A stretch of 64,000 nt of DNA from Erythrobacter sp. HKB08 (GTDB taxonomy: Bacteria; Pseudomonadota; Alphaproteobacteria; Sphingomonadales; Sphingomonadaceae), in assembly GCF_004114695.1 (NCBI RefSeq), contig NZ_CP035310.1, forward strand, positions 682,001 to 746,000, written 5' to 3'. The notes beneath the pieces were generated by a model. That model had not been told where the DNA came from. It saw only the letters and a program-made list of their open reading frames with translations, and searched no databases. The position numbers and the translations under genes were made by a program. Of the stretch, positions 17,351 to 27,214 are shown in pieces (position 1 is the first letter of the stretch; each line of letters begins with the position of its first letter).

Positions 17351-18775
17351 ATGAACAAACTGACCTTGCTTGCCGCTGCCGCATCGGTAGCGTTTTCCCC
17401 CGCACTCCACGCCCAGACCGCCGACCCGGTTGCCGAGGTCTCTGCACAGACCGACCGCACGAGCCGCGTCGCGCAGCAGATCTGGGACTGGGCCGAACTC
17501 GGCTATCTCGAAACCCGCTCCAGCTCGCTCCTGCAGGACGAGCTCGCCGCCGAGGGCTTCACGGTCGAGCGCGGGGTTGCCGATATCCCGACCGCATTCG
17601 TCGCCGAATGGGGCGAGGGCGGTCCGGTCATCGCGATCCTCGCCGAGTTCGACGCACTTCCCGGAATCACGCAGTCCGGCTCCGCCAGCCGCGATCCGAT
17701 GGACGAAAAGGCTGCGGGCCATGCTTGCGGGCACAATCTGTTCGGTGCCGGCTCGCTGACCGCTGCCATCGCAGTCAAGCGCTGGCTCGAGAAGACCGGG
17801 ACGCCGGGGCGCATCCGCCTCTACGGCACGCCGGCAGAGGAAGGCGGCTCGGGCAAGGTCTACATGGTCCGCGCCGGCCTGTTCGACGATGTCGACTTCT
17901 CGATCCACTGGCATGCCGACGACGAGAACAGCGCGGCAGCGCGCACCAGCCTTGCCAACCGTTCCGCCAAGTTCCGCTTCCGCGGCGTTTCGGCCCATGC
18001 GGCCGGCGCTCCGGAGCGCGGCCGCTCGGCGCTCGACGGGGTCGAGGCGATGAACATGATGGTCAACATGATGCGCGAGCACACCAGCATGGATACGCGC
18101 ATCCACTACGTGATTACCGAGGGCGGCGCGGCCCCGAACGTGATCCCGGATTTCGCCGAGGTCTTCTATTACGTGCGTCACTCGGACGCCGATGAAGTCC
18201 GCGCGCTGTGGGAACGGCTGGAGGACACCGCGCGCGGCGCGGCGCTCGGCACCGGGACCAAGGTCGAGTGGGAGATCATCCACGGCAACAACCCGCTGCT
18301 CGTCAACGAGACGCTGGCGAAAATGATGGATGCGAAGCTGCGGCAGGTCGGCGGGATCGAATATACCGCGGAAGAACGTGCCTGGGCCGAAGAGCTTTCC
18401 AAGTCGCTCGGCGATGCGGCCCGCCCGCTGGAAAGCGCAGGGCAGATCCAGCCCTACCAGAAGTCGCTCGGCTACGGGTCGACCGACGTGGGCGATGTCA
18501 GCTGGGCGACGCCGACGGTCGGCGTGCGCACGGCGACCTGGGTTCCGGGAACGAGCTCGCACAGCTGGCAGGCGGTTGCCGCCAGCGGCCATTCGATCGG
18601 CCACAAGGGCGCACAGCTTGCGGCCAAGTCGATGACGCTTGCCGCAGTGGAGCTGTTCACCAATCCCGAGCTGCGGGAAGCTGCCAAGGCGGAATTCGAT
18701 GCCTCGCGCGGCGAGGGATACGAATATGTCTCGCTGCTCGGCGACCGTCCGCCGCCGCTCGACTATCGCCGCTGA
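17351..18775 (+). CDS. M20-family amidohydrolase, AbgB-like, exported
   Basis: A 474-residue metallo-amidohydrolase with a signal peptide (about residues 1-21, ending LHAQ), so probably periplasmic. The metal-binding motif is seen in AAGHACGHNLFGAGS, followed by GTPAEEGGSGK and HWHADDENS. These match the aminobenzoyl-glutamate/aminoacyl-conjugate hydrolase branch (AbgB, IAA-amino acid hydrolases). The ATG at 17351 starts with the signal peptide; an upstream in-frame ATG at 17300 would bury it. The substrate is likely an amide conjugate of an amino acid (inference). The gene is divergent from the hydroxylase operon and convergent with the DUF442 gene, meeting it end to end. Confidence 0.88.
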   Translation: MNKLTLLAAAASVAFSPALHAQTADPVAEVSAQTDRTSRVAQQIWDWAELGYLETRSSSLLQDELAAEGFTVERGVADIPTAFVAEWGEGGPVIAILAEFDALPGITQSGSASRDPMDEKAAGHACGHNLFGAGSLTAAIAVKRWLEKTGTPGRIRLYGTPAEEGGSGKVYMVRAGLFDDVDFSIHWHADDENSAAARTSLANRSAKFRFRGVSAHAAGAPERGRSALDGVEAMNMMVNMMREHTSMDTRIHYVITEGGAAPNVIPDFAEVFYYVRHSDADEVRALWERLEDTARGAALGTGTKVEWEIIHGNNPLLVNETLAKMMDAKLRQVGGIEYTAEERAWAEELSKSLGDAARPLESAGQIQPYQKSLGYGSTDVGDVSWATPTVGVRTATWVPGTSSHSWQAVAASGHSIGHKGAQLAAKSMTLAAVELFTNPELREAAKAEFDASRGEGYEYVSLLGDRPPPLDYRR

Positions 18776-19216
18776 TCAGCCCTTCGCGCGCTGGGCGAGG
18801 ACGTCCATCGCCATGCGCACCGGCGTGATGTCGTAGCCCGCTTGCCGGGCAGCGGCTGCGATCGCGTCGGGGTCGCCGCCCTGTGCCGCTTGCGCGAGCG
18901 ACCACAGCAGGGTCGAGCGCGTGCCGCTGCGGCAGAAGGCCAGCACCGGCCCCTCGGCTGCATCGAGCGCTTCGAGCATGGCGGTTACCTGCGGCTCGCC
19001 GAAGCCAGACCCGCCGACCGGGATCGCGCGGTAGGCAATACCGGCATCCTTCGCTGCCTGCTCGACCGCAGCGCCTTCCGGCTGGTCGGGAGCCTCGCCG
19101 TCGGGGCGGTTGTTGACGATCATCGCGATGCCGAGTGCCTTCGCCTCTGCGACTTGCGCCGGATCGATCTGCGGACTGGCGTACATGCTGTCGGACAGCT
19201 TGCGAAAGTCGCTCAT
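18776..19216 (-). CDS. TIGR01244/DUF442-family phosphatase-like protein
   Basis: A 146-residue protein with a tyrosine-phosphatase-like fold. The Cys/Arg loop is [10 protein letters not shown], and the N-terminal [18 protein letters not shown] is typical of the DUF442 group linked to beta-lactamase-hydrolase-like sulfur enzymes. The family has been called a sulfur transferase or phosphatase; neither is proven. The start codon overlaps the terC stop by 4 nt (19213-19216), so the two are translated together. The long open frame upstream is a shadow of terC. Confidence 0.85.
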   Translation of the reverse strand: MSDFRKLSDSMYASPQIDPAQVAEAKALGIAMIVNNRPDGEAPDQPEGAAVEQAAKDAGIAYRAIPVGGSGFGEPQVTAMLEALDAAEGPVLAFCRSGTRSTLLWSLAQAAQGGDPDAIAAAARQAGYDITPVRMAMDVLAQRAKG

Positions 19217-20028
19217 GCCGCGCTCTCCCGCGCTTCGGCAGCCGCTTTTGCCCGGCGGTTGCGCTGGACGATATTGAGGATCTCGACCGAGACCGAGAAG
19301 CCCATGGCCGCGTAGATGTAGCCCTTGGGCACATGGAAGCCGAAGCCGTCGGCGATCAGCACGAGGCCGATCATCACGAGGAAGGCGAGAGCGAGCATTA
19401 CCAGCGTCGGGTTCTTCTCGATGAATTTCGCCAGCGGATCGGCTGCGATCATCATCACGCCGACGGTTATGACGACGGCGGTGACCATGATCGGGATCTC
19501 GTCGGTCATGCCGACCGCGGTGAGGATCGAATCGACCGAGAATACGAGATCGATCGCGACGATCTGGGCGATCACCGCACCGAACGTGGCCGTCGCGGCC
19601 TGGGCAACGCCGGGCGTCTTGTCGAGCAAATCGCCCGAATCGTCTTCCGGCTCCATCGAGTGATGGATCTCTTTCGTGGCCTTCCAGAGCAGGAAAAGCC
19701 CGCCCGCCAGCAGGATCAGGTCGCGGCCCGAGAACGCCGTTTCGAAAGTCGGTTCGCCATAGGGGCCGGGAGCGCCGGTGATCCCGAGATCGAACAGCGG
19801 GGTCTGCAAGGTGACGATCCAGCCGATCAGCATGAGCATGGCGATACGCAGGATGAGCGCGAGGCTGAGGCCGATCCGGCGGGCCTTCTGCTGGTGCTCT
19901 TCGGGCAGCTTGTTCGAGAGAATCGCGATGAAAATCAAATTGTCGACGCCGAGCACGATCTCGAGCGCGATCAGTGTCAGCAGGGCCGCCCAGGCGGCGG
20001 GATCGGAAAGCAGCGCCATGATATCCAT
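19213..20028 (-). CDS. TerC-family integral membrane protein
   Basis: A 271-residue, roughly 7-helix membrane protein of the TerC/YoaE family. The acidic helix motifs [18 protein letters not shown] and [17 protein letters not shown] are the two family signatures, with conserved aspartates thought to bind metal. Work on TerC/Alx homologs links them to manganese export and metallation of exported enzymes. I start at 20028 (MDIMALL) because the earlier ATG at 20076 adds an Arg-rich extension unlike the family. It is co-transcribed with the DUF442 gene. Confidence 0.9.
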   Translation of the reverse strand: MDIMALLSDPAAWAALLTLIALEIVLGVDNLIFIAILSNKLPEEHQQKARRIGLSLALILRIAMLMLIGWIVTLQTPLFDLGITGAPGPYGEPTFETAFSGRDLILLAGGLFLLWKATKEIHHSMEPEDDSGDLLDKTPGVAQAATATFGAVIAQIVAIDLVFSVDSILTAVGMTDEIPIMVTAVVITVGVMMIAADPLAKFIEKNPTLVMLALAFLVMIGLVLIADGFGFHVPKGYIYAAMGFSVSVEILNIVQRNRRAKAAAEARESAA

Positions 20029-20093
20029 GCGCGGCCTGATGCGCGCTCGCCGCCTTGCTGGCAAGTATCGGCGCATACGAAAATGTCACAATT

Positions 20094-20122
20094 TTGCGTG
20101 AATAGGGGCCTATGGCTTAAAT
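20094..20122 (+). promoter_or_regulatory. Candidate promoter of the double cold-shock-domain gene
   Basis: TTGCGT, 17 bases, TTAAAT gives a plausible sigma-70-type promoter. It predicts a 5' untranslated leader of about 140 nt before the ATG at 20271. Such long leaders are common on cold-shock mRNAs. Confidence 0.35.
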
Positions 20123-20270
20123 CATTCGCGCAACATGGGTTTGTGCGCTATGACAGATGCCTTGAGGGGGTCACGGCGTTTCCGTGTGCTCCTCACGTGT
20201 CCGGCGCGTTCCCCGTTCGCGCGGCGGATGCCACTCGCAAGAGGGCGGGGACGAAGGCGAATTTTTTACT

Positions 20271-21050
20271 ATGGGTTACGATAGGGGCCGCCGCGGCCGC
20301 GGACGCGACAAGCGCGACAACATTGGCGAAGAAGGTTTCGATCCGTTTGGAGGAGCGCCGTCTGGCGGCGGATTCGGCGGCGATTTCGGTGGAAATAACG
20401 ACCGCTACGGCGGCGGCGGTGGCGATCGCTTCGGCGGCGGCGGCGACCGCTTTGGCGGAGGCCCGCGCGGCGGCGGCGGTGGCGGTGGCTATCGCGGTGG
20501 CGGTGGCGGCGGCGGTCCGCGCGGCGGTGGCGGCGGTGGCGGCGGTTTCAACCGCATGCCCGCCCAGGTCGTCGGCACCGGCAAGGGGACCGTCAAGTTC
20601 TTCAACGCCCAGAAGGGTTTCGGCTTCATCCAGCAGGAAACCGGCGGCGAAGACGTGTTCATCCACATCAGCGCTGTCGAGCGTGCGGGCCTCGAAGGCC
20701 TCGCCGAAGGGCAGGAGCTCGAATTCAACCTGGTCGATCGCGGTGGCAAGGTCTCCGCGCAGGATATCCAGGTCGTCGGCGACGTGATCGAGGTGGAGCA
20801 GCGTTCGGCCGCTCCGCAGCGTGAACTCACCGGTGAGCGTGCAACCGGCACGGTCAAGTTCTTCAACTCGATGAAGGGTTTCGGCTTCCTCGTTCGCGAC
20901 GACGGCCAGCCCGATGCATTCGTGCACATCAGCGCGGTCGAACGTTCCGGTCTCCAGGGTATCAACGAAGGCGAACGCTACGAGTTCGACCTCGAAGTCG
21001 ACCGACGAGGCAAGTATTCGGCGGTCAATCTCGTCCCTGTCGAAGGGTAA
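20271..21050 (+). CDS. Gly/Arg-rich protein with two cold-shock domains
   Basis: A 259-residue predicted RNA-binding protein. Residues 1 to about 95 are low-complexity, with alternating Gly tracts, RGG/RGGG and DRFGGG units. Two cold-shock domains follow, each with RNP1 and RNP2: [16 protein letters not shown] / [10 protein letters not shown], then [16 protein letters not shown] / AFVHISAVE. Double-CSD proteins are typical of alphaproteobacteria. The Gly/Arg-rich N-terminus is unusual in extent and resembles RGG regions that promote RNA binding or condensation. The ATG at 20271 is the start that avoids an unrelated N-terminal leader. It is probably monocistronic. Confidence 0.9.
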   Translation: MGYDRGRRGRGRDKRDNIGEEGFDPFGGAPSGGGFGGDFGGNNDRYGGGGGDRFGGGGDRFGGGPRGGGGGGGYRGGGGGGGPRGGGGGGGGFNRMPAQVVGTGKGTVKFFNAQKGFGFIQQETGGEDVFIHISAVERAGLEGLAEGQELEFNLVDRGGKVSAQDIQVVGDVIEVEQRSAAPQRELTGERATGTVKFFNSMKGFGFLVRDDGQPDAFVHISAVERSGLQGINEGERYEFDLEVDRRGKYSAVNLVPVEG

Positions 21051-21116
21051 CGGACAAACGACCGTCGCGGCTTGAAGCGGCCCGTTCGATCGGGCATTTC
21101 AACGCCGAACCGAAAC

Positions 21117-21150
21117 TGCGATGGCGGCTCCTTCGGGGTCGCCATTTGCA
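21117..21150 (+). terminator. Possible terminator hairpin after the cold-shock gene
   Basis: An imperfect GC-rich hairpin capped by a TTCG tetraloop (ATGGCGGCTCC and GGGTCGCCAT sides), with a weak T-containing tail. It lies between the cold-shock gene and argD. Support is modest because pairing is imperfect and there is no clean T run. Confidence 0.35.
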
Positions 21151-21184
21151 TTTGCCAGAACGATAAAGAAACGAGACTGCTTCA

Positions 21185-22375
21185 ATGGCTATCACCCCGC
21201 TCATGCCCGTCTATCCCCGCTGCGGTGTCCGCCCCGTGCGCGGCGAGCACTGCCACCTGATCGACGAGGGCGGCACGCGCTATCTCGACTTCGCGAGCGG
21301 TATCGCGGTCAACCTGCTCGGCCACAGCCACAAGGGGCTGATCGGCGCGATCCAGAAGCAGGCGGAAACGCTGATGCACGTCTCGAACCTCTATGGCAGC
21401 CCGCAGGGCGAGGAACTGGCGCAGCGCCTGGTCGACGAGACCTTCGCCGACACCGTGTTCTTCACCAATTCCGGCGCAGAGGCCGTCGAGGCGGCGATCA
21501 AGACGGCGCGCGCCTATCACCAGTCGCAGGGCAATGAGGATCGCTACGAGCTGATCACCTTCACCAACGCGTTCCACGGGCGCACGATGGCCACCATCAG
21601 CGCTTCGAACCAGGAGAAGATGCATCACGGCTTCAAGCCGCTGCTGCCCGGTTTCCAGTATTGCGAATTCGACAATCTCGAGATGGCGAAGTCGCTGATC
21701 GGTCCCAAGACCGCAGGCTTCCTCGTCGAACCGATCCAGGGCGAGGGCGGTATCCGCCCCGCATCCGACGAATTCATGAAAGGCCTGCGTGCACTCGCCG
21801 ACGAGCACGACCTGATGCTCGTCCTCGACGAAGTGCAGTGCGGCGTTGCGCGTACCGGCAAGCTTTATGCCTACGAACACTACGGCATCACGCCGGACAT
21901 CGTCGCGACGGCCAAGGGCATCGGCGGCGGCTTCCCGCTCGGCGCCTGCCTTGCTACCGAAAAGGCCGCGCGCGGCATGACCTTTGGCACGCATGGCTCG
22001 ACCTATGGCGGCAACCCGCTCGCCATGGCCGCCGGCATGGCGGTGATGGACGCGGTCGCGAACGACGAGTTCCTCGCCGAAGTGACCGAGAAGGGCGAGC
22101 GCATCCGTACGCGTCTCGAACAGTTCATCGGTAACTATCCCGACCTGTTCGAACTGGTTCGCGGCAAGGGCCTGATGCTTGGCATCAAGATGAAGGTCGA
22201 GAGCCGCCCGTTCTTCGTGCACCTGCGCGACAATCACCAGCTCCTCACCGTGGCGGCGGGCGACAATACGCTGCGCGTGCTGCCGCCGCTGGTGATCGGT
22301 GATGCGGAAATCGACGAGTTCTTCGACAAGCTCTCGGCCGGTGCGGCCGACTACACGGTCCCGGAAGCGGCCTGA
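21185..22375 (+). CDS. argD: Acetylornithine aminotransferase
   Basis: A 396-residue PLP-dependent class III aminotransferase that converts N-acetylglutamate semialdehyde to N-acetylornithine in arginine synthesis. Visible motifs are [18 protein letters not shown], the PLP-aspartate segment [12 protein letters not shown] and the Schiff-base lysine in [14 protein letters not shown]. The ArgD assignment over ornithine or GABA transaminases rests on length and on argF starting within its stop codon (TGATG, 1-nt overlap). Confidence 0.95.
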   Translation: MAITPLMPVYPRCGVRPVRGEHCHLIDEGGTRYLDFASGIAVNLLGHSHKGLIGAIQKQAETLMHVSNLYGSPQGEELAQRLVDETFADTVFFTNSGAEAVEAAIKTARAYHQSQGNEDRYELITFTNAFHGRTMATISASNQEKMHHGFKPLLPGFQYCEFDNLEMAKSLIGPKTAGFLVEPIQGEGGIRPASDEFMKGLRALADEHDLMLVLDEVQCGVARTGKLYAYEHYGITPDIVATAKGIGGGFPLGACLATEKAARGMTFGTHGSTYGGNPLAMAAGMAVMDAVANDEFLAEVTEKGERIRTRLEQFIGNYPDLFELVRGKGLMLGIKMKVESRPFFVHLRDNHQLLTVAAGDNTLRVLPPLVIGDAEIDEFFDKLSAGAADYTVPEAA

Positions 22376-23331
22376 TGGCGGGCGCGTCCGGGAGCAAAGC
22401 GCCAGCGACGCGCCATTTCCTCGATCTCGCGGATGCCGGCGGTGACGCCATCGCCGCGATGATCAACGACGCGCAGGATCGCAAGGCTGCGCGGCGCAGC
22501 TGGCCCAAGGGACAGGCCGATGCGGACAGGCCGCTCGATGGCCATGTCCTGGCGATGATATTCGAGAAGAACTCGACGCGAACGCGCGTCAGCTTCGATA
22601 TCGCGATGCGCCAGCTCGGCGGGTCGTCGCTGATCCTCGACAGTGCCACCAGCCAGCTCGGCCGCGGCGAGACGATCGCCGACACCGCGCGTGTCCTCAG
22701 CCGGATGTGCGATGCGATCATGATCCGGACCGACAATCACGCGAAGATCGAAGAGTTGGCACGCCATGCCTCGGTCCCGGTGATCAACGGCCTGACCGAC
22801 GCATCACATCCCTGCCAGATCGTCGCCGACCTGCTGACGGTGATCGAACACGGCAAGGCGTTGCCGGGGCTCGAAGTCGCGTGGTTCGGGGACGGGAACA
22901 ACGTCCTCAACTCGATCCTCGAGGCCGCCGGACTGATGAAGTTCAACGTCCGCGTCGCGACGCCTGAAGGGTTCGAGCCCGATCCGGCATGGATTGAGAA
23001 AGCGCGTGCCGGCGGTGCCCGGGTCGACCTGACGAACGATGCCGACGAGGCCGCTCGCGGGGCGGACGTGCTGGTGACCGACACATGGGTTTCGATGGGC
23101 GATACCGATGCCGAGAAGCGCATCGCGGCCATGCGACCATACCAGGTCAACGAGGCGTTGATGGCGCTCGCCAAGCCCGATGCGATCTTCCTGCATTGCC
23201 TTCCCGCACATGTCGGCGACGAGGTCGACGAGGCCGTGTTCGAAGGGGCGCAATCGGTCGTGTTCGACGAAGCCGAGAACCGCATTCACGCGCAGAAATC
23301 GGTCCTGCTCTGGGCGTTCGGGAAGCTGTGA
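22375..23331 (+). CDS. argF: Ornithine carbamoyltransferase
   Basis: A 318-residue enzyme forming citrulline from ornithine and carbamoyl phosphate. The carbamoyl-phosphate motif is seen in [11 protein letters not shown], the substrate loop in [11 protein letters not shown], and the catalytic HCLPAH motif near residue 275. The N-terminus is about a dozen residues longer than typical. Translationally coupled to argD, and followed 46 bp later by hslO, which often accompanies argD-argF in alphaproteobacteria. Confidence 0.96.
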   Translation: MAGASGSKAPATRHFLDLADAGGDAIAAMINDAQDRKAARRSWPKGQADADRPLDGHVLAMIFEKNSTRTRVSFDIAMRQLGGSSLILDSATSQLGRGETIADTARVLSRMCDAIMIRTDNHAKIEELARHASVPVINGLTDASHPCQIVADLLTVIEHGKALPGLEVAWFGDGNNVLNSILEAAGLMKFNVRVATPEGFEPDPAWIEKARAGGARVDLTNDADEAARGADVLVTDTWVSMGDTDAEKRIAAMRPYQVNEALMALAKPDAIFLHCLPAHVGDEVDEAVFEGAQSVVFDEAENRIHAQKSVLLWAFGKL

Positions 23332-23377
23332 GACACGCAGGTCTGGTCTAAGCGGCGTCAGACCCCATATCTGCGCC

Positions 23378-24271
23378 ATGACCGACACCAGCGAAACCTA
23401 CACCGACCAGGTTCTCAATTTCACCATCCCTTCGCGCGATGCGCGCGGCCGTATCGTGCGCCTCGATAATGTGCTCGATGAAATCCTCGCAGCACATTCC
23501 TATCCCGCGCCGATCGCCCACCTGCTGGCCGAGGCCGTGACGCTGACTGCCCTGATGGGCGGGCTGGTCAAGGAAGAGGGTGCGCAGATGACGATGCAGG
23601 CGCAGAGCCAGGAAGGCATCGTGCGCCTGATGGTGTGCGATTTCCGCGCCGGTGAGATCCGAGGGTATGTCGAATACGATCGTGCGCGGCTCGACGATCT
23701 CGGCATCAATCCGTCGCTCGAAACGCTGTTCGGCGACGGTTATCTCGCGATCACCTTCGACCGCGCCAAGCAGGGCGGGCGCTATCAGGGTATCGTGCCG
23801 CTCGAGGGCGCGTCGCTCTCATCCGCCTGCGAGAACTACTTCTTCCAGTCGGAGCAGGTTCCGACCCTCATTCGTATTGCAGTACGGCGGGAAGGCCAGC
23901 GGACCGTTGCTTCGGGCCTGCTGATCCAGCACCTGCCCGACGGTGAGGAAGGGCGCGAGCGCCTCCATGCCCGGCTCGACCATCCGCAGTGGGAGCATGT
24001 CGCGACCATGGCCGGGAGCATTCGCCATGACGAACTGCTCGACCGTGCGCTCTCGATGGAAGCGCTCGTGTGGCGGTTGTTCCATGAAGAAGACGAAGTC
24101 CGCGTGCGTCCGGGCGTGCTGCTCGAGCGAGGGTGTCGCTGCACGGCGGAGCATTACGAATCGATCCTATCGCGCTTCTCCGAGGAAGAGCGCGTCGAAA
24201 TGCGTGACGAGGAAGGCCTGATCCAGGTCGACTGCGCTTTCTGTGCTAAGGTATTCCCGATCGCCCTGTGA
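23378..24271 (+). CDS. hslO: Redox-activated chaperone Hsp33
   Basis: A 297-residue cytoplasmic holdase activated by oxidative unfolding. The zinc-centre cysteines are present: CxC at residues 253 and 255 and CxxC at 286 and 289. The N-terminal domain carries the Hsp33 core (PIAHLLAEAVTLTALMGGL). The ATG at 23378 fits the family's N-terminus; the frame is open upstream only as a shadow of argF. It is likely the third gene of an argD-argF-hslO transcript. Confidence 0.95.
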   Translation: MTDTSETYTDQVLNFTIPSRDARGRIVRLDNVLDEILAAHSYPAPIAHLLAEAVTLTALMGGLVKEEGAQMTMQAQSQEGIVRLMVCDFRAGEIRGYVEYDRARLDDLGINPSLETLFGDGYLAITFDRAKQGGRYQGIVPLEGASLSSACENYFFQSEQVPTLIRIAVRREGQRTVASGLLIQHLPDGEEGRERLHARLDHPQWEHVATMAGSIRHDELLDRALSMEALVWRLFHEEDEVRVRPGVLLERGCRCTAEHYESILSRFSEEERVEMRDEEGLIQVDCAFCAKVFPIAL

Positions 24272-24356
24272 CGGCTTGTCGCTCGAGAAACACGGTTCGT
24301 CGTAAGGTCGTATTCATGCAATCGCGCTACAATCGCGAGCGTACAAAGGTAGTCCG

Positions 24357-24776
24357 ATGAATCGCATGGCAAAAACAGGAACTTGGTGGAAGGCGTCGCT
24401 GGCTGGCGGCCTGCTTGCGCTCGGGTTCTATCCGGCGGCAGCGCAGGCGCCTTCCCTCGCGATGCTCGAGCAGCTGACCAAGGGCGAGTGGGAAATCCGT
24501 TTCCGCGACGGATCGCCGGCGCGCAAGATCTGCCTGCGGACCGGCCACGAGCTGATCCAGCTCAAGCACAGCGCGCGCGGCTGCAATCGCTACGTGGTCG
24601 AGGATAGCCCCAAGGAAGTGACCGTGCAGTACACCTGCAGCGGGCAGGGCTATGGCCGGACCAATATCCGGCGCGAAAGCAGCACGCTTGTCCAGATCCA
24701 GGGGCAAGGCATCGACGGTTCCTCCGAGCCCTTCCAGTTTTCCGCAGAAGCGCGCCGCGTCGGCAGCTGCAGCTGA
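24357..24776 (+). CDS. Exported DUF3617-like protein
   Basis: A 139-residue protein with an N-terminal signal peptide (about residues 1-30, ending AAAQA) and a small domain starting KGEWEIRFRDG. Three or four cysteines (ICLRTGHE, RGCNRY, YTCSGQG, SCS) could form disulfides in the periplasm. The pattern of a short exported domain that begins with a GxW motif and has two conserved cysteines fits DUF3617 proteins of sphingomonads. Function is unknown. It stands alone between hslO and queC. Confidence 0.75.
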   Translation: MNRMAKTGTWWKASLAGGLLALGFYPAAAQAPSLAMLEQLTKGEWEIRFRDGSPARKICLRTGHELIQLKHSARGCNRYVVEDSPKEVTVQYTCSGQGYGRTNIRRESSTLVQIQGQGIDGSSEPFQFSAEARRVGSCS

Positions 24777-24834
24777 TATCCTCCTGATTTCGAGCGTTGT
24801 TGCGAGATCGCCAAATTGCGGTTAGCGCATCGCG

Positions 24835-25539
24835 ATGCACTCCGCGCAGCCCCAGAATGACAAACCGGCGGTGGTCTTGCTTTCCGGCGGGCTCGATTCG
24901 ATGGTCTCTGCCGGCATCGCGCGTGAGCAGGGCTATGCGCTCTATGCGCTGACGATCGACTACAACCAGCGCCACCGTATCGAAATCGAAAGCGCTCGTC
25001 GGCTGGCGAGCGAGCTTGGCTGCCGACGACATGTCGTGCTGCCGCTCGACCTGTCGATTTTCGGTGGGTCGGCGCTGACCGACGATATCGAGGTTCCGAC
25101 CGAAGGCGTCGGCGACGAAATCCCGGTGACCTATGTGCCGGCGCGTAATCTCGTCTTCCTGTCGCTGACGCTTGCCTGGGCGGAAACCGTCGGCGCGTCG
25201 GACATTTTCATCGGCGTCAATGCACTCGACTATTCGGGTTACCCCGACTGCCGCCCTGAATTCATCGCGAGTTTCCAGGAAACGGCCCGGCTTGGGACGA
25301 AGATCGGCGCCGAAGGTGCCGAGATCACGATACATGCGCCCCTGCAGCACATGGGCAAGGCGGAAATCGCCAAGGAAGCAAACCGGTTGGGCCTCGACCC
25401 TGCGCTCAGCTGGTCGTGTTATGCGCCAAGTGTGGATGGCCGCCCCTGCGGGCTATGCGACAGCTGCAGATTGCGGCTCAAAGGGTTCGCCGAGGCGGGA
25501 TTGAAGGACGGATTGGACTATGTCGACTACCCAGAGTGA
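24835..25539 (+). CDS. queC: 7-cyano-7-deazaguanine synthase
   Basis: A 234-residue ATP-dependent enzyme that converts 7-carboxy-7-deazaguanine to preQ0 in queuosine tRNA modification. The PP-loop ATPase motif LLSGGLDSMVSA is at about residues 15-26. The four zinc cysteines are visible in WSCYAP and PCGLCDSCRLR near the C-terminus. Its last 20 nt overlap the start of the MFS gene. I see no preQ1 riboswitch-like leader in the 58 bp upstream, and no other queuosine genes are in the window. Confidence 0.95.
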   Translation: MHSAQPQNDKPAVVLLSGGLDSMVSAGIAREQGYALYALTIDYNQRHRIEIESARRLASELGCRRHVVLPLDLSIFGGSALTDDIEVPTEGVGDEIPVTYVPARNLVFLSLTLAWAETVGASDIFIGVNALDYSGYPDCRPEFIASFQETARLGTKIGAEGAEITIHAPLQHMGKAEIAKEANRLGLDPALSWSCYAPSVDGRPCGLCDSCRLRLKGFAEAGLKDGLDYVDYPE

Positions 25540-27103
25540 AATGCCGGCTGCGGCCGAGACCGCTGCGAGCACAGACAAGGTCCCGGCCTACAGCTGGTAC
25601 GCGCTGAGCGTTCTGGTCATCATCTACGTCCTGAATTTCGTCGACCGCAACATCATCTCGATCCTTGCAGAAGACATCAAAGCCGACCTCGGCCTGCGTG
25701 ACGATCAAATCGGCTTCCTCTACGGAACCGCATTCGGGGTATTCTACGCCCTCTTCGGCATTCCCCTCGGGAAACTCGCGGACAGCTGGCACCGCGTCCG
25801 CCTGATGACGGTCGGCCTTGCCGTATGGTCGGCCTTCACCGTGCTTTCCGGTTTCGCGAAGAGCTTCGCAGCTTTGAGCGTAGCTCGGATCGGGGTCGGA
25901 GTCGGGGAAGCCACGGCCAGCCCGAGCGCTTATTCGCTCATTTCGGACTGGTTCCCCAAGAAGATGCGGGCGACCGCGCTCGCAATCTATTCCTCCGGCC
26001 TGTACCTTGGTGGCGGCGTGTCGCTGCTCATTGGCGGCGCGATCGTCGAGCGGTGGAACGAGGCTTATCCGGTAGATGCGCCCTTGGGTCTCGTCGGCTG
26101 GCAAGCGGCATTCATCATCGTCGGTCTGCCGGGGCTTCTGCTTGCAATGCTCGTCTTTACCCTGCGCGAGCCGGTGCGCGGTGCGAGCGAAGGCATCGCG
26201 ACGCCGCCGGCGAAAGACCCGTTCCGCGGATTTTTCCGTGAACTGATTGCGGTCATCCCGCCATTCACCCTGATCGGTGCGGCCCAGGCCGGTGTGCGCG
26301 GTATCGTGATCAATCTGGTTGGCGCAGCGGTTATCGGCGCGGTCGCATTCGGAATGGCGCTGGTAACCGAAAGCTACCAGCAGTGGATCGCGATCGGGAT
26401 CGGCTATTACGCGATCTTCTCTTGGGCTTCGACGCTGAAGCGGCGCGATGCCCCGACATTCAAGCTGATCTGGGGGACACCGGCTTTCCTCACCACCATT
26501 CTCGGTTACGGCATGGTGGCCTTCATGTCCTACGCCGCTTCCTTCTGGGCGGCGCCCTACGCGATCCGCATCCTTGAAGAAGCGCCGTCCACTGCCGGCT
26601 GGTGGATCGGTGGTCCTGGTGCCCTCGGCGGCTTCCTCGGGGTCATCCTGGGCGGACGCATGGCCGACTGGATGCGAGCCCGCAATCCTGCCGGCCGTCT
26701 CGTGGTCGTCGCATTCGGCCTCGTCGCGGCGGCACCATTCCTGTTCCTGATGTTCACCACCAATGATCCGACGGTGTTCTACATCGCCGCTTTCCTGCAA
26801 TCGATGTTCGGTAGCTCCGCACTGGGCGGGGCAGCGGCGACGACGCAGGATCTGGTCCTGCCACGCATGCGCGGCACGGCCACCGCGACTTTCTTCCTCG
26901 CGACAACGCTGGTTGGGCTTGCGCTCGGGCCTTACATGGCGGGACAGGTGTCGACCATGGCGGACAGCCTCTCGACCGGCGGGCTCAGCCTGCTGATTGC
27001 GGTGCCGATCGGCCTCATCCTGCTTGCGATTGCATATCGCACCGTGCCTGAAGCAGAGCGCAGCGTGCAGGAAAGAGCGCGCGAGGCAGGCGAAGAAATC
27101 TAG
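25520..27103 (+). CDS. MFS transporter
   Basis: A 527-residue, 12-helix major facilitator. The first helix carries NFVDRNIISI, and the helix 2-3 loop has GIPLGKLADSWHRVRLMTVG, the family's conserved G-x-x-x-D-R/K-x-G-R-type loop. The N-terminal features resemble the spinster-like MFS proteins frequent in sphingomonads. The 20-nt overlap with queC suggests coupled translation. The substrate is unknown. The gene converges with sodC across a hairpin at 27151-27184. Confidence 0.9.
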   Translation: MSTTQSEMPAAAETAASTDKVPAYSWYALSVLVIIYVLNFVDRNIISILAEDIKADLGLRDDQIGFLYGTAFGVFYALFGIPLGKLADSWHRVRLMTVGLAVWSAFTVLSGFAKSFAALSVARIGVGVGEATASPSAYSLISDWFPKKMRATALAIYSSGLYLGGGVSLLIGGAIVERWNEAYPVDAPLGLVGWQAAFIIVGLPGLLLAMLVFTLREPVRGASEGIATPPAKDPFRGFFRELIAVIPPFTLIGAAQAGVRGIVINLVGAAVIGAVAFGMALVTESYQQWIAIGIGYYAIFSWASTLKRRDAPTFKLIWGTPAFLTTILGYGMVAFMSYAASFWAAPYAIRILEEAPSTAGWWIGGPGALGGFLGVILGGRMADWMRARNPAGRLVVVAFGLVAAAPFLFLMFTTNDPTVFYIAAFLQSMFGSSALGGAAATTQDLVLPRMRGTATATFFLATTLVGLALGPYMAGQVSTMADSLSTGGLSLLIAVPIGLILLAIAYRTVPEAERSVQERAREAGEEI

Positions 27104-27150
27104 GCAGTCCTCGCCGCCCCTGGCGTGATTAGCGAAGCCCTCGCGCAAGA

Positions 27151-27184
27151 ACGCCAGCGGTGCGCATCGGCACACCACTGGCGT
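27151..27184. terminator. Hairpin between convergent MFS and sodC genes
   Basis: An inverted repeat with 12-base arms and one mismatch (ACGCCAG...GGTG / CACC...CTGGCGT) and a loop of about 10 bases. It could serve as a bidirectional terminator for the two converging genes. Neither side has a clean T run, so it is only probable. Confidence 0.5.
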
Positions 27185-27214
27185 AACTGAGTCGATCAAT
27201 GGCGTGGTGCGCTG

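Noticed and set aside
20193-20927. Ala-rich minus-strand frame opposite the cold-shock gene
   Set aside because: Its Ala/Thr repeats are the antisense reading of the Gly-rich tract; the plus frame has two clear cold-shock domains.
24777-24834. preQ1 riboswitch upstream of queC
   Set aside because: The 58-bp gap lacks the expected hairpin plus A-rich tail and adenine/cytosine pattern.
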